From: Hydrogenophaga taeniospiralis CCUG 15921
GTDB taxonomy: Bacteria; Pseudomonadota; Gammaproteobacteria; Burkholderiales; Burkholderiaceae_C
Length of the DNA stretch: 64,000 nt
Assembly (NCBI RefSeq): GCF_001592305.1
Contig: NZ_BCWR01000009.1
Location: 1 to 64,000 of the forward strand
Direction of reading: 5' to 3'
The notes below the pieces were generated by a model. It saw nothing but the letters and a program-made list of their open reading frames with translations, did not search any database and was not told the origin of the DNA. Each line of letters starts with the position of its first letter. Position 1 is the first letter of the stretch. The translations under genes and the position numbers were made by a program. This document shows positions 44,210-53,186 of this stretch, piece by piece.

Positions 44210-47200
44210 GTGAACGCCCACCCCGACCACGCCACCGATCCCACGCCGGGCAGACCTGAGCCGGTGCAGCGCATCATCAAGGTGCGCCGCGACTACAACA
44301 GCTGGGTCGGCAGCGAGACGATGGAAGACTACGCGCTGCGCTACACGCCGCAGCGCTTTCGCAAGTGGAGCGAATGGCGCGTGGCCAACACCGCGTTCGG
44401 CGCGGCCTCGTTCCTGATCCTCGAAGCGGTGGGTGCCACGCTGCTGGTGCAGTACGGCTTCATCAACGCCGCGCTCGCGATTCTGGCCACCGGGCTCATC
44501 ATCTTCCTGGCCGGCCTGCCCATCAGCGTGTACGCCGCGCGCTACGGCGTGGACATGGACCTGCTCACGCGCGGCGCGGGCTTTGGCTACATCGGCTCCA
44601 CCATCACCTCGCTGATCTACGCCTCGTTCACCTTCATCTTCTTCGCGCTCGAAGCGGCGGTGATGGCCTACGCGCTGGAGCTGGCGCTGGACATCCCGCC
44701 CGCCTGGGGATACCTCATCTGCGCGCTGGTGGTGATCCCGCTCGTGACCTACGGGGTCTCGGTCATCAGCCGCTTCCAGGTCTGGACCCAGCCGCTCTGG
44801 TTGGTGATGATGTTGGTGCCTTTTGGGGCGGTCTGGGTGCTCGATCCCGGTGCATTCAGCAACGTGGTGCACTACGGCGGGGAATCGGGCGCCGGCGTGG
44901 CGTTCGACTGGCACTTGTTTGGTGCGGCGCTCACGGTGGGCATCGCGCTCATCACCCAGATGGGTGAGCAGGCCGACTACCTGCGCTTCATGCCCGCGAA
45001 AGAACCGGGCAAGGCCTGGCGCTGGTGGGTCGGCGTGCTGGCCGGCGGGCCGGGCTGGGTGATCCTGGGGGTTTTGAAGATGCTGGGCGGCGCGCTGCTG
45101 GCCTACCTGGCCCTCAGCCACATGGTGCCGCCCGACCGTGCGGTGGACCCGAACCAGATGTACCTGGCGGCCTACGAGTATGTGTTCCCGAACTACGGCT
45201 GGGCGGTGGCCGCCACGGCGCTGTTCGTGGTGGTGTCGCAGCTCAAGATCAACGTGACCAACGCCTACGCCGGCTCGCTGGCCTGGAGCAACTTCTTCTC
45301 GCGCCTCACGCACAGCCACCCGGGCCGCGTGGTCTGGGTGGTGTTCAACACGCTGATCGCCTTCATGCTGATGGAGATGAACGTGTTCCAGGCGCTGGGT
45401 GAGGTGCTGGGGCTCTACAGCAACCTCGCCATCGCCTGGATCATGGCCGTGGTGGCCGACCTGGTGATCAACAAACCGCTGGGCTGGAGCCCGCCGGGCA
45501 TCGAGTTCAAACGCGCCCACCTGTACGACATCAACCCCGTGGGCGTGGGCGCCATGGGCCTGGCATCGGCGCTGTCGATAGCGGCGCACATGGGCCTGAT
45601 GGGCGACACGGCGCAGGCGTTTTCGGCGGTGATCGCGATGGTGACGGCGCTGGTCGCTTCGCCGCTGATCGCATGGGCGACCCAAGGGCGCTATTACATC
45701 GCGCGCACCTCGCAAGCCTGCAGCAAAGCTGCTTGCGAGGGTTGTGCCGGAAGCGGGGAAGCCCACCCAGAAACACCGCGGAGCGGGCTTCGCCCGGCCG
45801 CAGGTGTTGCCCCCCTTCAGGGGGGTGACGCCGCAGGCGGCGCGGGGGGTGTTCTCAAGTGCGTGATTTGCGAGCGCGAATACGAAGCGCCCGACATGGC
45901 CCACTGCCCGGCCTACCAGGGCGCCATCTGCTCCCTGTGCTGCACGCTGGACGCGCGCTGCGGCGACCTCTGCAAACCCCAGGCGCGTCTCTCGGTGCAG
46001 TGGCAGGGTGCCCTGCGCACCGTGTTGCCGCGCCGCGTGTGGCCCTACCTCGAAGCCGGCCTGGCGCACTACCTGCTGATCATGGGGGTGATCGCGCCGG
46101 TGCTGGCCGCGGTGCTGGGCCTGCTCTACCGGCAGCAGGTGGAGGGCCTGGGCGAAGGCCTGCAGGCAGTGGCCGACACCGGCCTGGTGGATGCGGCGCT
46201 GCGCTCGGGCTTCCTGCGCGTCTACGCCGTGCTGCTGCTGATCGCGGCCACCGTGGCCTGGTGGCTGGTCCTGGCGCACAAGAGCCGCGAGGTGGCGCAG
46301 GAAGAGTCGAACCGCCAGACCCGGCTGCTCATGCACGAGATCGACTCGCACCGCCGCACCGACGAAGCGCTGCAGCAGGCCCGGCGCGCCGCCGACCAGG
46401 CCAACCAGGCCAAGACGCGCTACATCAGCACCATCAGCCACGAGCTGCGCACCCCGCTCAACAGCATCCTGGGCTATGCGCAACTGCTGCAGGAAGACAC
46501 CGGCATGGCCCCGCACCGCGCGCAGGCCATCCGCGTGATCCACCGCGGCGGCGAACACCTGCTCTCGCTCATCGAAGGCACGCTGGACATCGCGCGCATC
46601 GAGTCCGGCAAGCTCGCGCTGGACGTGCGGCCCATGGCCTTTGCCGGCGCCATGCAGGAAGTGGCCAGCATGTTTGAGCTGCAGGCCGCGGCCAAGGGTC
46701 TGCGCTTCGTCTTCGACAGCGGCAGCCGCCTGCCCGACGCCGTGCGGGCCGACGAAAAACGCCTGCGCCAGATCCTCATCAACCTGCTGGGCAACGCGGT
46801 GAAGTTCACCCACGCGGGCGAGGTTCGCCTGCGCGTGACGCACGCGCGCGAGATGGCGCAGTTTGAAGTGCACGACACCGGCCCCGGCATGAGCGCGCTG
46901 GACCTGGAGCGCGTGTTCGAACCCTTCGCGCGCGGGCAGAACGACGCCTCGCTGGCCGCGGCCTCCGGCGCCGGCAGCTCCGGCACCGGCCTGGGCCTGA
47001 CCATCGCCAAGATGCTCACCGACCTCATGGGCGGCGAGATGACCGTGCGCAGCACGCCGGGGCAGGGATCGGTGTTCACCGTGCGCCTGTTCCTGCCCGA
47101 GCTGCACGGCGTGGCGCTGCCCCGCACGGCCACCGCGCCCCTGTGCAGCGGCTACGCCGGCGAGCGCCGCCGGCTGCTGGTGGTGGACAACGAAGAGGCC

Positions 47201-47845
47201 GACCGCGAACTGCTGCAGCGCTGGCTGGCGCCGCTGGGCTTCGAGGTGATGCTGGCCACCAGCGGCCTGGACGCGCTGCGCCTGCTCGACGGCCTGCAGC
47301 CTGGTGCGCCGGGCGCGCCGCACGCCATCTTCATGGATCTGGCCATGCCCGGCATCGACGGCTGGGAAACCCTGCGCCGCCTGCGCGCGCGAGGCTGGGC
47401 GGGCGTGCCGCTGGCCATCGTCTCGGCCAACGCCTTCGACAAGGGGCTGGACAACGACCTCGGCCACCAGCCCCAGGACTTTTTCGTCAAACCCGTGCGG
47501 CGCGACGACCTGCTCGCCTGGCTCGGCCAGCGGCTCGGCCTGACCTGGACCGTGGCCGAACCCACGCCCGCTCCCACCACAGTGGACCCCACACCCCGAC
47601 CGGCCGGCGGCGCCAGCGCTGGCGCCACCAGCCCCGCCGAGATGGCGCCGCTGCTCGAACTGGTGCGCCTGGGCTACTACAAAGGCATCGTGAACTGGCT
47701 CGACGACTGGGTGGGCCAGCGCCCCGAACAGGCCGACTTCGCCCAGGGCCTGCGCACCCTGGCGCGCGAGTTCCGCTTTGAAGCCATCGAGCAGCGGTTG
47801 CTGCAGCCGCACAGCGACAACCCGATACTGCCCGGCACGCCATGA
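44210..47845 (+). CDS. NCS1-type permease fused to hybrid histidine kinase
   Basis: 1211 residues from GTG 44210 (GTG 44264 also possible). Residues about 20-500 are an NCS1 (cytosine/purine/allantoin-type) permease with some 12 membrane helices. Residues about 505-548 are encoded by a hairpin repeat. A Cys-rich segment (CVIC, CC, CGDLC) follows, then two membrane helices at about 620-700. The histidine kinase has ISHELRTPLNSILGY (His744) and an ATPase with LLGNAVKFTHAG and GTGLGLTI. A receiver domain has Asp1043 in MDLAMPGIDGWE. Its stop overlaps the response regulator start. It probably senses a nitrogen compound during transport. Confidence 0.85.
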   Translation: MNAHPDHATDPTPGRPEPVQRIIKVRRDYNSWVGSETMEDYALRYTPQRFRKWSEWRVANTAFGAASFLILEAVGATLLVQYGFINAALAILATGLIIFLAGLPISVYAARYGVDMDLLTRGAGFGYIGSTITSLIYASFTFIFFALEAAVMAYALELALDIPPAWGYLICALVVIPLVTYGVSVISRFQVWTQPLWLVMMLVPFGAVWVLDPGAFSNVVHYGGESGAGVAFDWHLFGAALTVGIALITQMGEQADYLRFMPAKEPGKAWRWWVGVLAGGPGWVILGVLKMLGGALLAYLALSHMVPPDRAVDPNQMYLAAYEYVFPNYGWAVAATALFVVVSQLKINVTNAYAGSLAWSNFFSRLTHSHPGRVVWVVFNTLIAFMLMEMNVFQALGEVLGLYSNLAIAWIMAVVADLVINKPLGWSPPGIEFKRAHLYDINPVGVGAMGLASALSIAAHMGLMGDTAQAFSAVIAMVTALVASPLIAWATQGRYYIARTSQACSKAACEGCAGSGEAHPETPRSGLRPAAGVAPLQGGDAAGGAGGVLKCVICEREYEAPDMAHCPAYQGAICSLCCTLDARCGDLCKPQARLSVQWQGALRTVLPRRVWPYLEAGLAHYLLIMGVIAPVLAAVLGLLYRQQVEGLGEGLQAVADTGLVDAALRSGFLRVYAVLLLIAATVAWWLVLAHKSREVAQEESNRQTRLLMHEIDSHRRTDEALQQARRAADQANQAKTRYISTISHELRTPLNSILGYAQLLQEDTGMAPHRAQAIRVIHRGGEHLLSLIEGTLDIARIESGKLALDVRPMAFAGAMQEVASMFELQAAAKGLRFVFDSGSRLPDAVRADEKRLRQILINLLGNAVKFTHAGEVRLRVTHAREMAQFEVHDTGPGMSALDLERVFEPFARGQNDASLAAASGAGSSGTGLGLTIAKMLTDLMGGEMTVRSTPGQGSVFTVRLFLPELHGVALPRTATAPLCSGYAGERRRLLVVDNEEADRELLQRWLAPLGFEVMLATSGLDALRLLDGLQPGAPGAPHAIFMDLAMPGIDGWETLRRLRARGWAGVPLAIVSANAFDKGLDNDLGHQPQDFFVKPVRRDDLLAWLGQRLGLTWTVAEPTPAPTTVDPTPRPAGGASAGATSPAEMAPLLELVRLGYYKGIVNWLDDWVGQRPEQADFAQGLRTLAREFRFEAIEQRLLQPHSDNPILPGTP
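45775..45850. repeat. GC-rich triple-hairpin repeat inside the sensor-kinase gene (variant A)
   Basis: Hairpins CGGGC-TTC-GCCCG, CCCCCCTTCAGGGGGG and CGCC-GCA-GGCG have the same order as the copies at 20079, 21048 and 43578. Here the repeat is read in frame, encoding a Gly/Ala-rich linker between the permease and kinase halves. Confidence 0.8.
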
Positions 47846-48873
47846 ACACCCCCTTGCCGACACCCGAACCCCTGAACGCACCCCTGCCGTCGCTGGACGC
47901 GCTGGTCGTGCTCATCGTGGACGACGTGCCCGACAACGTCGCCCCGCTGCACGACGCGCTCGACGAAGCCGGCTACACCGTGCTGGTGGCGCTGGACGGC
48001 GAGTCCGCCATCCGCCGCGCCACGCAGGCCCTGCCCGACGTCATCCTGCTCGACGCGGTGATGCCCGGGCTCGACGGCTTCGAGGTGGCGCGCCGCCTCA
48101 AGGCCGACCCGGCCACGGCGCTGATCCCCATCATCTTCATGACCGGCCTCACCGAAACCGAACACCTGGTGGCCGCGCTCGACGCCGGCGGGGTGGACTA
48201 CGTCACCAAACCCATCAAGCCGCGCGAGGTGATGGCGCGCATGGGCGTGCACCTGCGCACCGCGCGCCACGCGCGCCAGGGTGCCCTGGAGCGCAGCCAG
48301 GCCCGCTACGCCCTCGACGCCTTCGGCTACGCCACCATCACCGTGCGCGAGAGCGACGGCCGCCTGATGTGGCAGACCCCGCTGGCGCGCGAACTGCTGC
48401 AGCGCTACTGCGGCACCACTGCGCCCGACACCCCGCCCGCCGTGCTGCAGTGGCTGCGCCGCCACCTGCAGGACGCCCGGGCCCAGCGAGAGCCGCCACG
48501 CCTCACGCTCGACCACGGCCCGCGCCGCCTCACCTTCCGGCTGCACCAGCGCGTGGGCGACCAGGACGGGTCCGAAGCCATCGAAGCGTCGGGCGAGGGC
48601 GGCGACTGGCTGATCGTGATGCAGGAAACCTCGGACGCCAGCGTGCTCGAAGCCATAGGCCAGGCCTTCGGCCTCACCGCGCGCGAGGCCGAAGTCTTGT
48701 ACTGGGTGGCCAAAGGCAAGATCAACCGCGACATCGGCGACATCCTGGGCGCCAGCCCCGCCACCGTGAAGAAACACCTGGAACGCATCTACGCCAAGCT
48801 CGGCGTGGAAACCCGAACGGCGGCGGCAGCGATGGCGATCAACCGTGTGCCGTTGTTGCAGCCGCGGGGGTGA
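47842..48873 (+). CDS. LuxR-type response regulator
   Basis: 343 residues. The N-terminal receiver domain has acidic pair VDDVPDN, phospho-acceptor Asp71 in LLDAVMPGLDGFEVA and Lys in YVTKPIKPREV. A linker of about 130 residues is followed by a LuxR-type helix-turn-helix, LTAREAEVLYWVAKGKINRDI to PATVKKHLERIYAKLG. ATG 47842 overlaps the kinase stop (ATGA), so the pair is translationally coupled. Likely targets are the neighbouring ure and urt genes; this is inference from position. Confidence 0.9.
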   Translation: MNTPLPTPEPLNAPLPSLDALVVLIVDDVPDNVAPLHDALDEAGYTVLVALDGESAIRRATQALPDVILLDAVMPGLDGFEVARRLKADPATALIPIIFMTGLTETEHLVAALDAGGVDYVTKPIKPREVMARMGVHLRTARHARQGALERSQARYALDAFGYATITVRESDGRLMWQTPLARELLQRYCGTTAPDTPPAVLQWLRRHLQDARAQREPPRLTLDHGPRRLTFRLHQRVGDQDGSEAIEASGEGGDWLIVMQETSDASVLEAIGQAFGLTAREAEVLYWVAKGKINRDIGDILGASPATVKKHLERIYAKLGVETRTAAAAMAINRVPLLQPRG

Positions 48874-48933
48874 AAAACGGTCATTTTCTCGGGGTGTGGA
48901 ACCGAGGCAACTGCTGCAGTTGGCATGAGCGAC

Positions 48934-50547
48934 TTATGGCAGCGGCTTCAAGCCCAGCTCTTTCAGGAAGGCGTTGTGCTTTTCCTTCGCTGTCGCAATC
49001 GCCTTTTCAATGTCCACCAATTCGCGGTGCGTCGCTTCCAGGTCAATCTCTGCTTCACCCACCGCCGTGCTGATGTAGCGCGAGATGTTCAGGTTGAAAT
49101 CGTTCTTCTCGATTTCGGCCATCTCCACCCGGCGTGAGTAGCGCGCGGCTTCCTCGCGGAACTGGTAGGTCTTGATGAGCTTGGCGATGTGCTCGTCGGT
49201 CAGTTGGTTCTGGCGCTTGCCTTTGACGAAGTGTTCCGCCGCGTTGATGAACAACACGTCGTCCGGCTTCTTGCACTTCTTCAACACCAGAATGCAGACC
49301 GGGATGCCGGTGGAATAAAACAGGTTGGACGGCAGGCCGATGACGGTGTCGATGTGGCCGTCCTTCAGCAGCTTCTCGCGAATGCGTGCCTCCGACCCGC
49401 CCCGGAACAGCACCCCGTGCGGCAGGATGATGGCCATCACCCCTTCGTCCTTCAGGAAGTGGAAGCCGTGCAGCAGGAAGGCAAAGTCCGCCGCCGACTT
49501 GGGCGCCAGGCCGTGGTTCTTGAAGCGCACGTCGTCGGCCATCGCCTCGCCCGGCTCCCAGCGCAGGCTGAAGGGTGGGTTGGCCACGATGGCGTCGAAC
49601 CTGGGTTGCTTGGCCGGATTCAGCTCGCGCAGCTTGTCCCACTCGTTGGTGAGCGTGTCGCCGTGGAATATCTCGAACTCCGTGTCCTTCACCCCGTGCA
49701 GCAGCATGTTCATGCGCGCCAGGTTGTAGGTGGTGACGTTCTTTTCCTGACCGTAGATCTTGCCAATCGTGCCCCCCGCCTTTTGCATGCGGCGGCGCAC
49801 ATTCATCAGCAGTGAGCCCGATCCGCAGGCGAAGTCCATCACACTCTCCAGCCGCTGTTTCATGCCGGTTTTCGGTTCGTGGCTGTCCAGCGTGACGATG
49901 GCGGACAGCACGTCGGAGATCTGTTGCGGCGTGTAGAACTCGCCCGCCTTCTTGCCCGAGCCAGCCGCGAACTGGCCGATCAGGTATTCATATGCATCGC
50001 CCAGCGTGTCCACGTCGGTGGAAAACGCCGCTAGCCCCTCGGCAATCTTCTGGACGATGCTGCACAGCTTGGCGTTGCGGTCGGCGTAGGTCTTGCCCAG
50101 CTTGGTCGAACCCAGATCAATCTCGGAGAACAGGCCGGCAAAGGTGCTCGCGAACGACTCGGTTTCGATGTAGCGGAATCCCGACTGCAGCACGTTCAGC
50201 AGTTCGTCGTTCTGGGTGCGGGCCATGTGGGCGATGCTGCTCCACAGGTGCATGGGCAAGATCACATAGTGCACCTTGCGTCGCATCTGTTTCTCGAACG
50301 CGGGCACGTCGGCCGTGTTGTTGGCGTACCAGACCGTCAGCGGCACGCTGCGGTCATCGGCTTCCACCTTGGGGTACTCGCTGCCCAGTTCCTTTTTGGC
50401 GGCAGCCTCGTAGTTGTCCGACAGGTAGCGCAGGAACAGGAACGACAGCATGTAGTCGCGGAAGTCGTCCGCGTCCATCGCGCCGCGCAGCTGGTCGGCA
50501 ATCGCCCACAGGGTCTTGCCCAGTTGTTTCTGTTTTTCTTCGGTCAT
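48934..50547 (-). CDS. hsdM: Type I restriction-modification DNA methyltransferase subunit
   Basis: 537 residues from ATG 50547 (MTEEKQKQLGKTLWAIADQLRG), which starts the HsdM helical domain. The SAM-binding motif is VMDFACGSGSLLMNV and the catalytic motif is IVANPPFSLRWE, of the N6-adenine type. With HsdS it methylates adenine in the recognition site. It is the last gene of the operon, 22 bases after prrC, and converges with the response regulator. Confidence 0.96.
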   Translation of the reverse strand: MTEEKQKQLGKTLWAIADQLRGAMDADDFRDYMLSFLFLRYLSDNYEAAAKKELGSEYPKVEADDRSVPLTVWYANNTADVPAFEKQMRRKVHYVILPMHLWSSIAHMARTQNDELLNVLQSGFRYIETESFASTFAGLFSEIDLGSTKLGKTYADRNAKLCSIVQKIAEGLAAFSTDVDTLGDAYEYLIGQFAAGSGKKAGEFYTPQQISDVLSAIVTLDSHEPKTGMKQRLESVMDFACGSGSLLMNVRRRMQKAGGTIGKIYGQEKNVTTYNLARMNMLLHGVKDTEFEIFHGDTLTNEWDKLRELNPAKQPRFDAIVANPPFSLRWEPGEAMADDVRFKNHGLAPKSAADFAFLLHGFHFLKDEGVMAIILPHGVLFRGGSEARIREKLLKDGHIDTVIGLPSNLFYSTGIPVCILVLKKCKKPDDVLFINAAEHFVKGKRQNQLTDEHIAKLIKTYQFREEAARYSRRVEMAEIEKNDFNLNISRYISTAVGEAEIDLEATHRELVDIEKAIATAKEKHNAFLKELGLKPLP

Positions 50548-50569
50548 GGTTGGTCTTCGTTTTCCGGGA

Positions 50570-51760
50570 TCATGCAGCCGTTGCTTGGGCACTCTTGGCC
50601 GGCCGCTCGAAGATGTCTGGCAACGCGAACTGGTAGCGATCCAGGAACGCGTCCAGGATCTGACGGAACAGGCGCTTGTTGTCGTCCACCATCTCCGCAG
50701 GTTGGTAAATGTCGTACTTGCCGTGGCTCAGCAGGTTCAGCGCACGGGCGAACAGGTCTTCATCGTCCAGGCCATGAATGCAGGCAGAGAAGTCGTCATT
50801 GCCGAAGAAGGTGGCTGTCTTCTCCAGAATGCTGCGCAGCATGTTGAAGTGGAAGGTGAACAGCTTCCCGCTCTCGGCCGCCTTTTTAATCTCAGCCAGC
50901 ATGGACACGTGATGGAAAAAGGGTGTGTCGGTGGTGGCACGCAGTGTGTACGTGTCGCCCCGCTCCGGGCGGTGAAGAAAGTACGTTCTGTGCTTGTCCT
51001 TGTTGGAGCGCAGCTCGTTGCACACCACGTTGAAGAACAGTGCATGGTGTGACGACACCACCGCCTTGATGGGAGCTGGCACCATGCGGGGCGGGTTGTC
51101 GGCTTCGCCCGGTGCGTCCGAGGCCACCGCTTCCGGGCGTTTTCGGCTCTTCGCTTTGCGCAGCAACTTGGCCAGGTCGCTGGCCACGGCAATCGCGTTG
51201 TTGTCGTCCAGCGAGGTGATGGGGTCGTCGATGTACAGGTGCTTCACCCATTGGTACGCCTCTGCCCCGTCGATCACCCGCTCGCAGATGGCCATGAACA
51301 CGCACCAGATGAAGATGTTCTCTTCGCCGCGTGAGACCTTGATGTGGTGGGTCTCACCCTTGCGGAAGCTGACGGTCCACTCGTCGTAGTCGATGTCGAA
51401 CAGAAAGTCCGCGTAGCGCGCCAGGTAGTGGCCGATGCGCTCGTCCAAGGCCAGCTCCTTCAGGCCCTTGAAGAACTGCGAGTCGGTGTTGATGTGCAGG
51501 CGCCGCTCGCTGTCTTTCTCCAGGTCGTTGTCCCAGGAGAACAGGTCTTCGGTGAAGGCATTGAAGTACAGCGTGTCGGGTTGGCCTTTGTTCTTGCGCT
51601 TGCCCTCGTCCTTGAACGCCATCGACAGGCGGGTCTTGCCCGTGCCGTTGTAGGCGTAGAGCAGCACAAAGTCCTGACCGCCGCCGTTCAGGTCGTCCCG
51701 CAGCCTGACGGCCAGGCGGCGCAGGTCGGTGAAGCGGTGAATCGTCGGCTTGTCGCTCAT
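50570..51760 (-). CDS. prrC: PrrC-type anticodon nuclease
   Basis: 396 residues, the same length I recall for E. coli PrrC. The ATPase part has Walker A YNGTGKTRLS (Lys42), LYFNAFTEDLFSWDNDLE, signature SRGEEN (143-148), IDDPITSLD (Walker B/D-loop, 177-185) and switch His in VVSSHHALF. The nuclease triad is Arg309 and Glu313 in MLRSILEKT and His346 in LLSHGKY, spaced as R-x3-E-x32-H. PrrC cuts tRNA anticodon loops when its restriction partner is disturbed by phage. The start overlaps hsdS by 4 bases. Target tRNA cannot be read from the sequence. Confidence 0.87.
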   Translation of the reverse strand: MSDKPTIHRFTDLRRLAVRLRDDLNGGGQDFVLLYAYNGTGKTRLSMAFKDEGKRKNKGQPDTLYFNAFTEDLFSWDNDLEKDSERRLHINTDSQFFKGLKELALDERIGHYLARYADFLFDIDYDEWTVSFRKGETHHIKVSRGEENIFIWCVFMAICERVIDGAEAYQWVKHLYIDDPITSLDDNNAIAVASDLAKLLRKAKSRKRPEAVASDAPGEADNPPRMVPAPIKAVVSSHHALFFNVVCNELRSNKDKHRTYFLHRPERGDTYTLRATTDTPFFHHVSMLAEIKKAAESGKLFTFHFNMLRSILEKTATFFGNDDFSACIHGLDDEDLFARALNLLSHGKYDIYQPAEMVDDNKRLFRQILDAFLDRYQFALPDIFERPAKSAQATAA

Positions 51761-53049
51761 GCTTCTCGCGCCTCCGACGAGGGAAACAGCTGCTGCATTA
51801 GGCCCGTCTTGTGGGTCTTGAGTTTGTCGAGTTCTTCGGCTGCGGCGGTGATGAACGTGTCGAGGCTGTTCAGGCAACGGGCTATGCGCTGTTGTTCCTC
51901 CAAATCTCTAGGAAGCTGCACACGCAATTTCGCCTGTTCAGTTATCCCGATATAGGCCCTGGTTCCGCCGCCGGATGCTTCCACAAGGTTTGCTTGAAAC
52001 GAGTCGGCTACAAAGAGCTGTGCAAGAAATTCATTTGAGAGCTTCTGGTGGTCTTTCACGCGGTAGTAGGTGACCGGCGGTGTCAGCATCAGGTACGGCG
52101 TATTGATTTTCCGCACCACCGCGACTTCACCCACCGTACCCTTGTGTGAGAGAAGCACATCACCCTCTTTCGCGAATCCTTTTTGCAGGGTGTCGGCCTG
52201 CTCTTTGCTGATGAAGTGGCATTTTTCAATGTCGATCAGTCCGCCTTTGAGATCACTTGCCATGATGAACGGTATCCCGGTCGCGACATAGTCTGATGAC
52301 TTAGGGTGAATGTTCCCGTGATTCCCGTCCTTTGGCGGAAAAAGACATCCCGCCCTAACCAAACCGCCCACAGTGGTAATACTCCACTCCTCAGCATCCC
52401 GAAATTCAGGGAAGCGTAGGCGGGGTTGGGTTTCGCCTTCGCGGGGGAATAGTTGCTGCATCAGTCCTTTTTTGTGGTTCTTGAGAGCCTCCACTGTGCG
52501 CCCTTGCACGGCGATCAGTTCATCCAGGGAACTAAGGCAGTCGGCAATTCTTTTTTGTTCTTCTGGCGCAGGGATTGGAATCTGCAGCTCAGAGAACTGC
52601 TTGTAACTGATCATCTTTCCGTCACGAAGACCTTCTAGGTTCTTGGTGAGGATTTGAATGAATCGGTCCGTTTTCAGGTAATGCTTGAAATAGGAGTCAC
52701 TTCCCGCTGCGCGCCTCCTCAAGATGACATATGCCGGGCTGCAGATGCCGTGGTATTGCGAGTATTCAATTCCGCCCTGAAAGGAGCGCAGGCTGATGAT
52801 GAAGTCACCTACCTGAACGACCTTGTAGCTCTCGATGCTCTTTTCGCTGACTGAGACATGGTAGTCAATCATGTCGCGCGGAATGGCGCCATGCTCTTGT
52901 GTAATTGCGAGAACGGGGAGCCCGGGCTTCAGGTTCTTGTCGCTCACCTGATCAAACAGGTGGTCGCCTGAATATGTTTGCCATGGCTTGGCCCCCCGAA
53001 ACTCCGGAAACCGCAGCTTGGGCACCAGCATGGTTTTTTCGCCGCTCAT
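51757..53049 (-). CDS. hsdS: Type I restriction specificity subunit
   Basis: 430 residues with two target-recognition domains, each introduced by a similar phrase: PKLRFPEFRGAKPWQ near residue 12 and PRLRFPEFRDAEEWS near residue 213. Each half ends in a conserved helix, EQKRIADCLSSLDELI and EQQRIARCLNSLDTFI. It determines the DNA site read by HsdM and HsdR. The coding sequence here is less GC-biased than its neighbours, as is usual for exchangeable hsdS genes. Starts and stops overlap those of neighbours by 4 bases. Confidence 0.95.
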   Translation of the reverse strand: MSGEKTMLVPKLRFPEFRGAKPWQTYSGDHLFDQVSDKNLKPGLPVLAITQEHGAIPRDMIDYHVSVSEKSIESYKVVQVGDFIISLRSFQGGIEYSQYHGICSPAYVILRRRAAGSDSYFKHYLKTDRFIQILTKNLEGLRDGKMISYKQFSELQIPIPAPEEQKRIADCLSSLDELIAVQGRTVEALKNHKKGLMQQLFPREGETQPRLRFPEFRDAEEWSITTVGGLVRAGCLFPPKDGNHGNIHPKSSDYVATGIPFIMASDLKGGLIDIEKCHFISKEQADTLQKGFAKEGDVLLSHKGTVGEVAVVRKINTPYLMLTPPVTYYRVKDHQKLSNEFLAQLFVADSFQANLVEASGGGTRAYIGITEQAKLRVQLPRDLEEQQRIARCLNSLDTFITAAAEELDKLKTHKTGLMQQLFPSSEAREA

Positions 53050-53186
53050 CGCGCCAGCCTCTTCAAATGGTGATCGGCTGGCAGGCTGCGCATTTGCGTG
53101 ATGAACCCGGCCTGACTTTTAATTGAGGCGATTTCGCCGTAGTTGAACGCGCAGGCGTCCCAGCGAATGGTGCAAAACAAGTTCAT
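53046..53186 (-). CDS. 46-residue protein encoded between the AlbA-type gene and hsdS
   Basis: The start ATG (53186) overlaps the upstream stop (ATGA) and the stop overlaps the hsdS start (ATGA), so it is translationally coupled on both sides, which argues for a real gene. The product (MNLFCTIRWDACAFNYGEIA to PADHHLKRLAR) has two Cys, a Trp and a basic C-terminus, with no signal or membrane helix. I do not recognise it. Its place suggests a role in the restriction-PrrC system. Confidence 0.65.
   Translation of the reverse strand: MNLFCTIRWDACAFNYGEIASIKSQAGFITQMRSLPADHHLKRLAR

Noticed and set aside
45700-45860. Two separate genes (permease and kinase) divided by an intergenic repeat
   Set aside because: The frame stays open through the repeat, no stop or new start with a ribosome-binding site is seen, and the Cys-rich and membrane segments continue in frame. 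Kept as one gene, though orthologue comparison would settle it.
44129-47881. Minus-strand open frame of 1250 codons opposite the sensor kinase
   Set aside because: Low-complexity antisense product; the plus strand encodes a recognisable permease, kinase and receiver.
50570-51760. Generic AAA/ABC ATPase of unknown role
   Set aside because: The NAFTEDLFSWDNDLE block, IDDPITSLD and the spaced Arg-Glu-His triad point specifically to PrrC.
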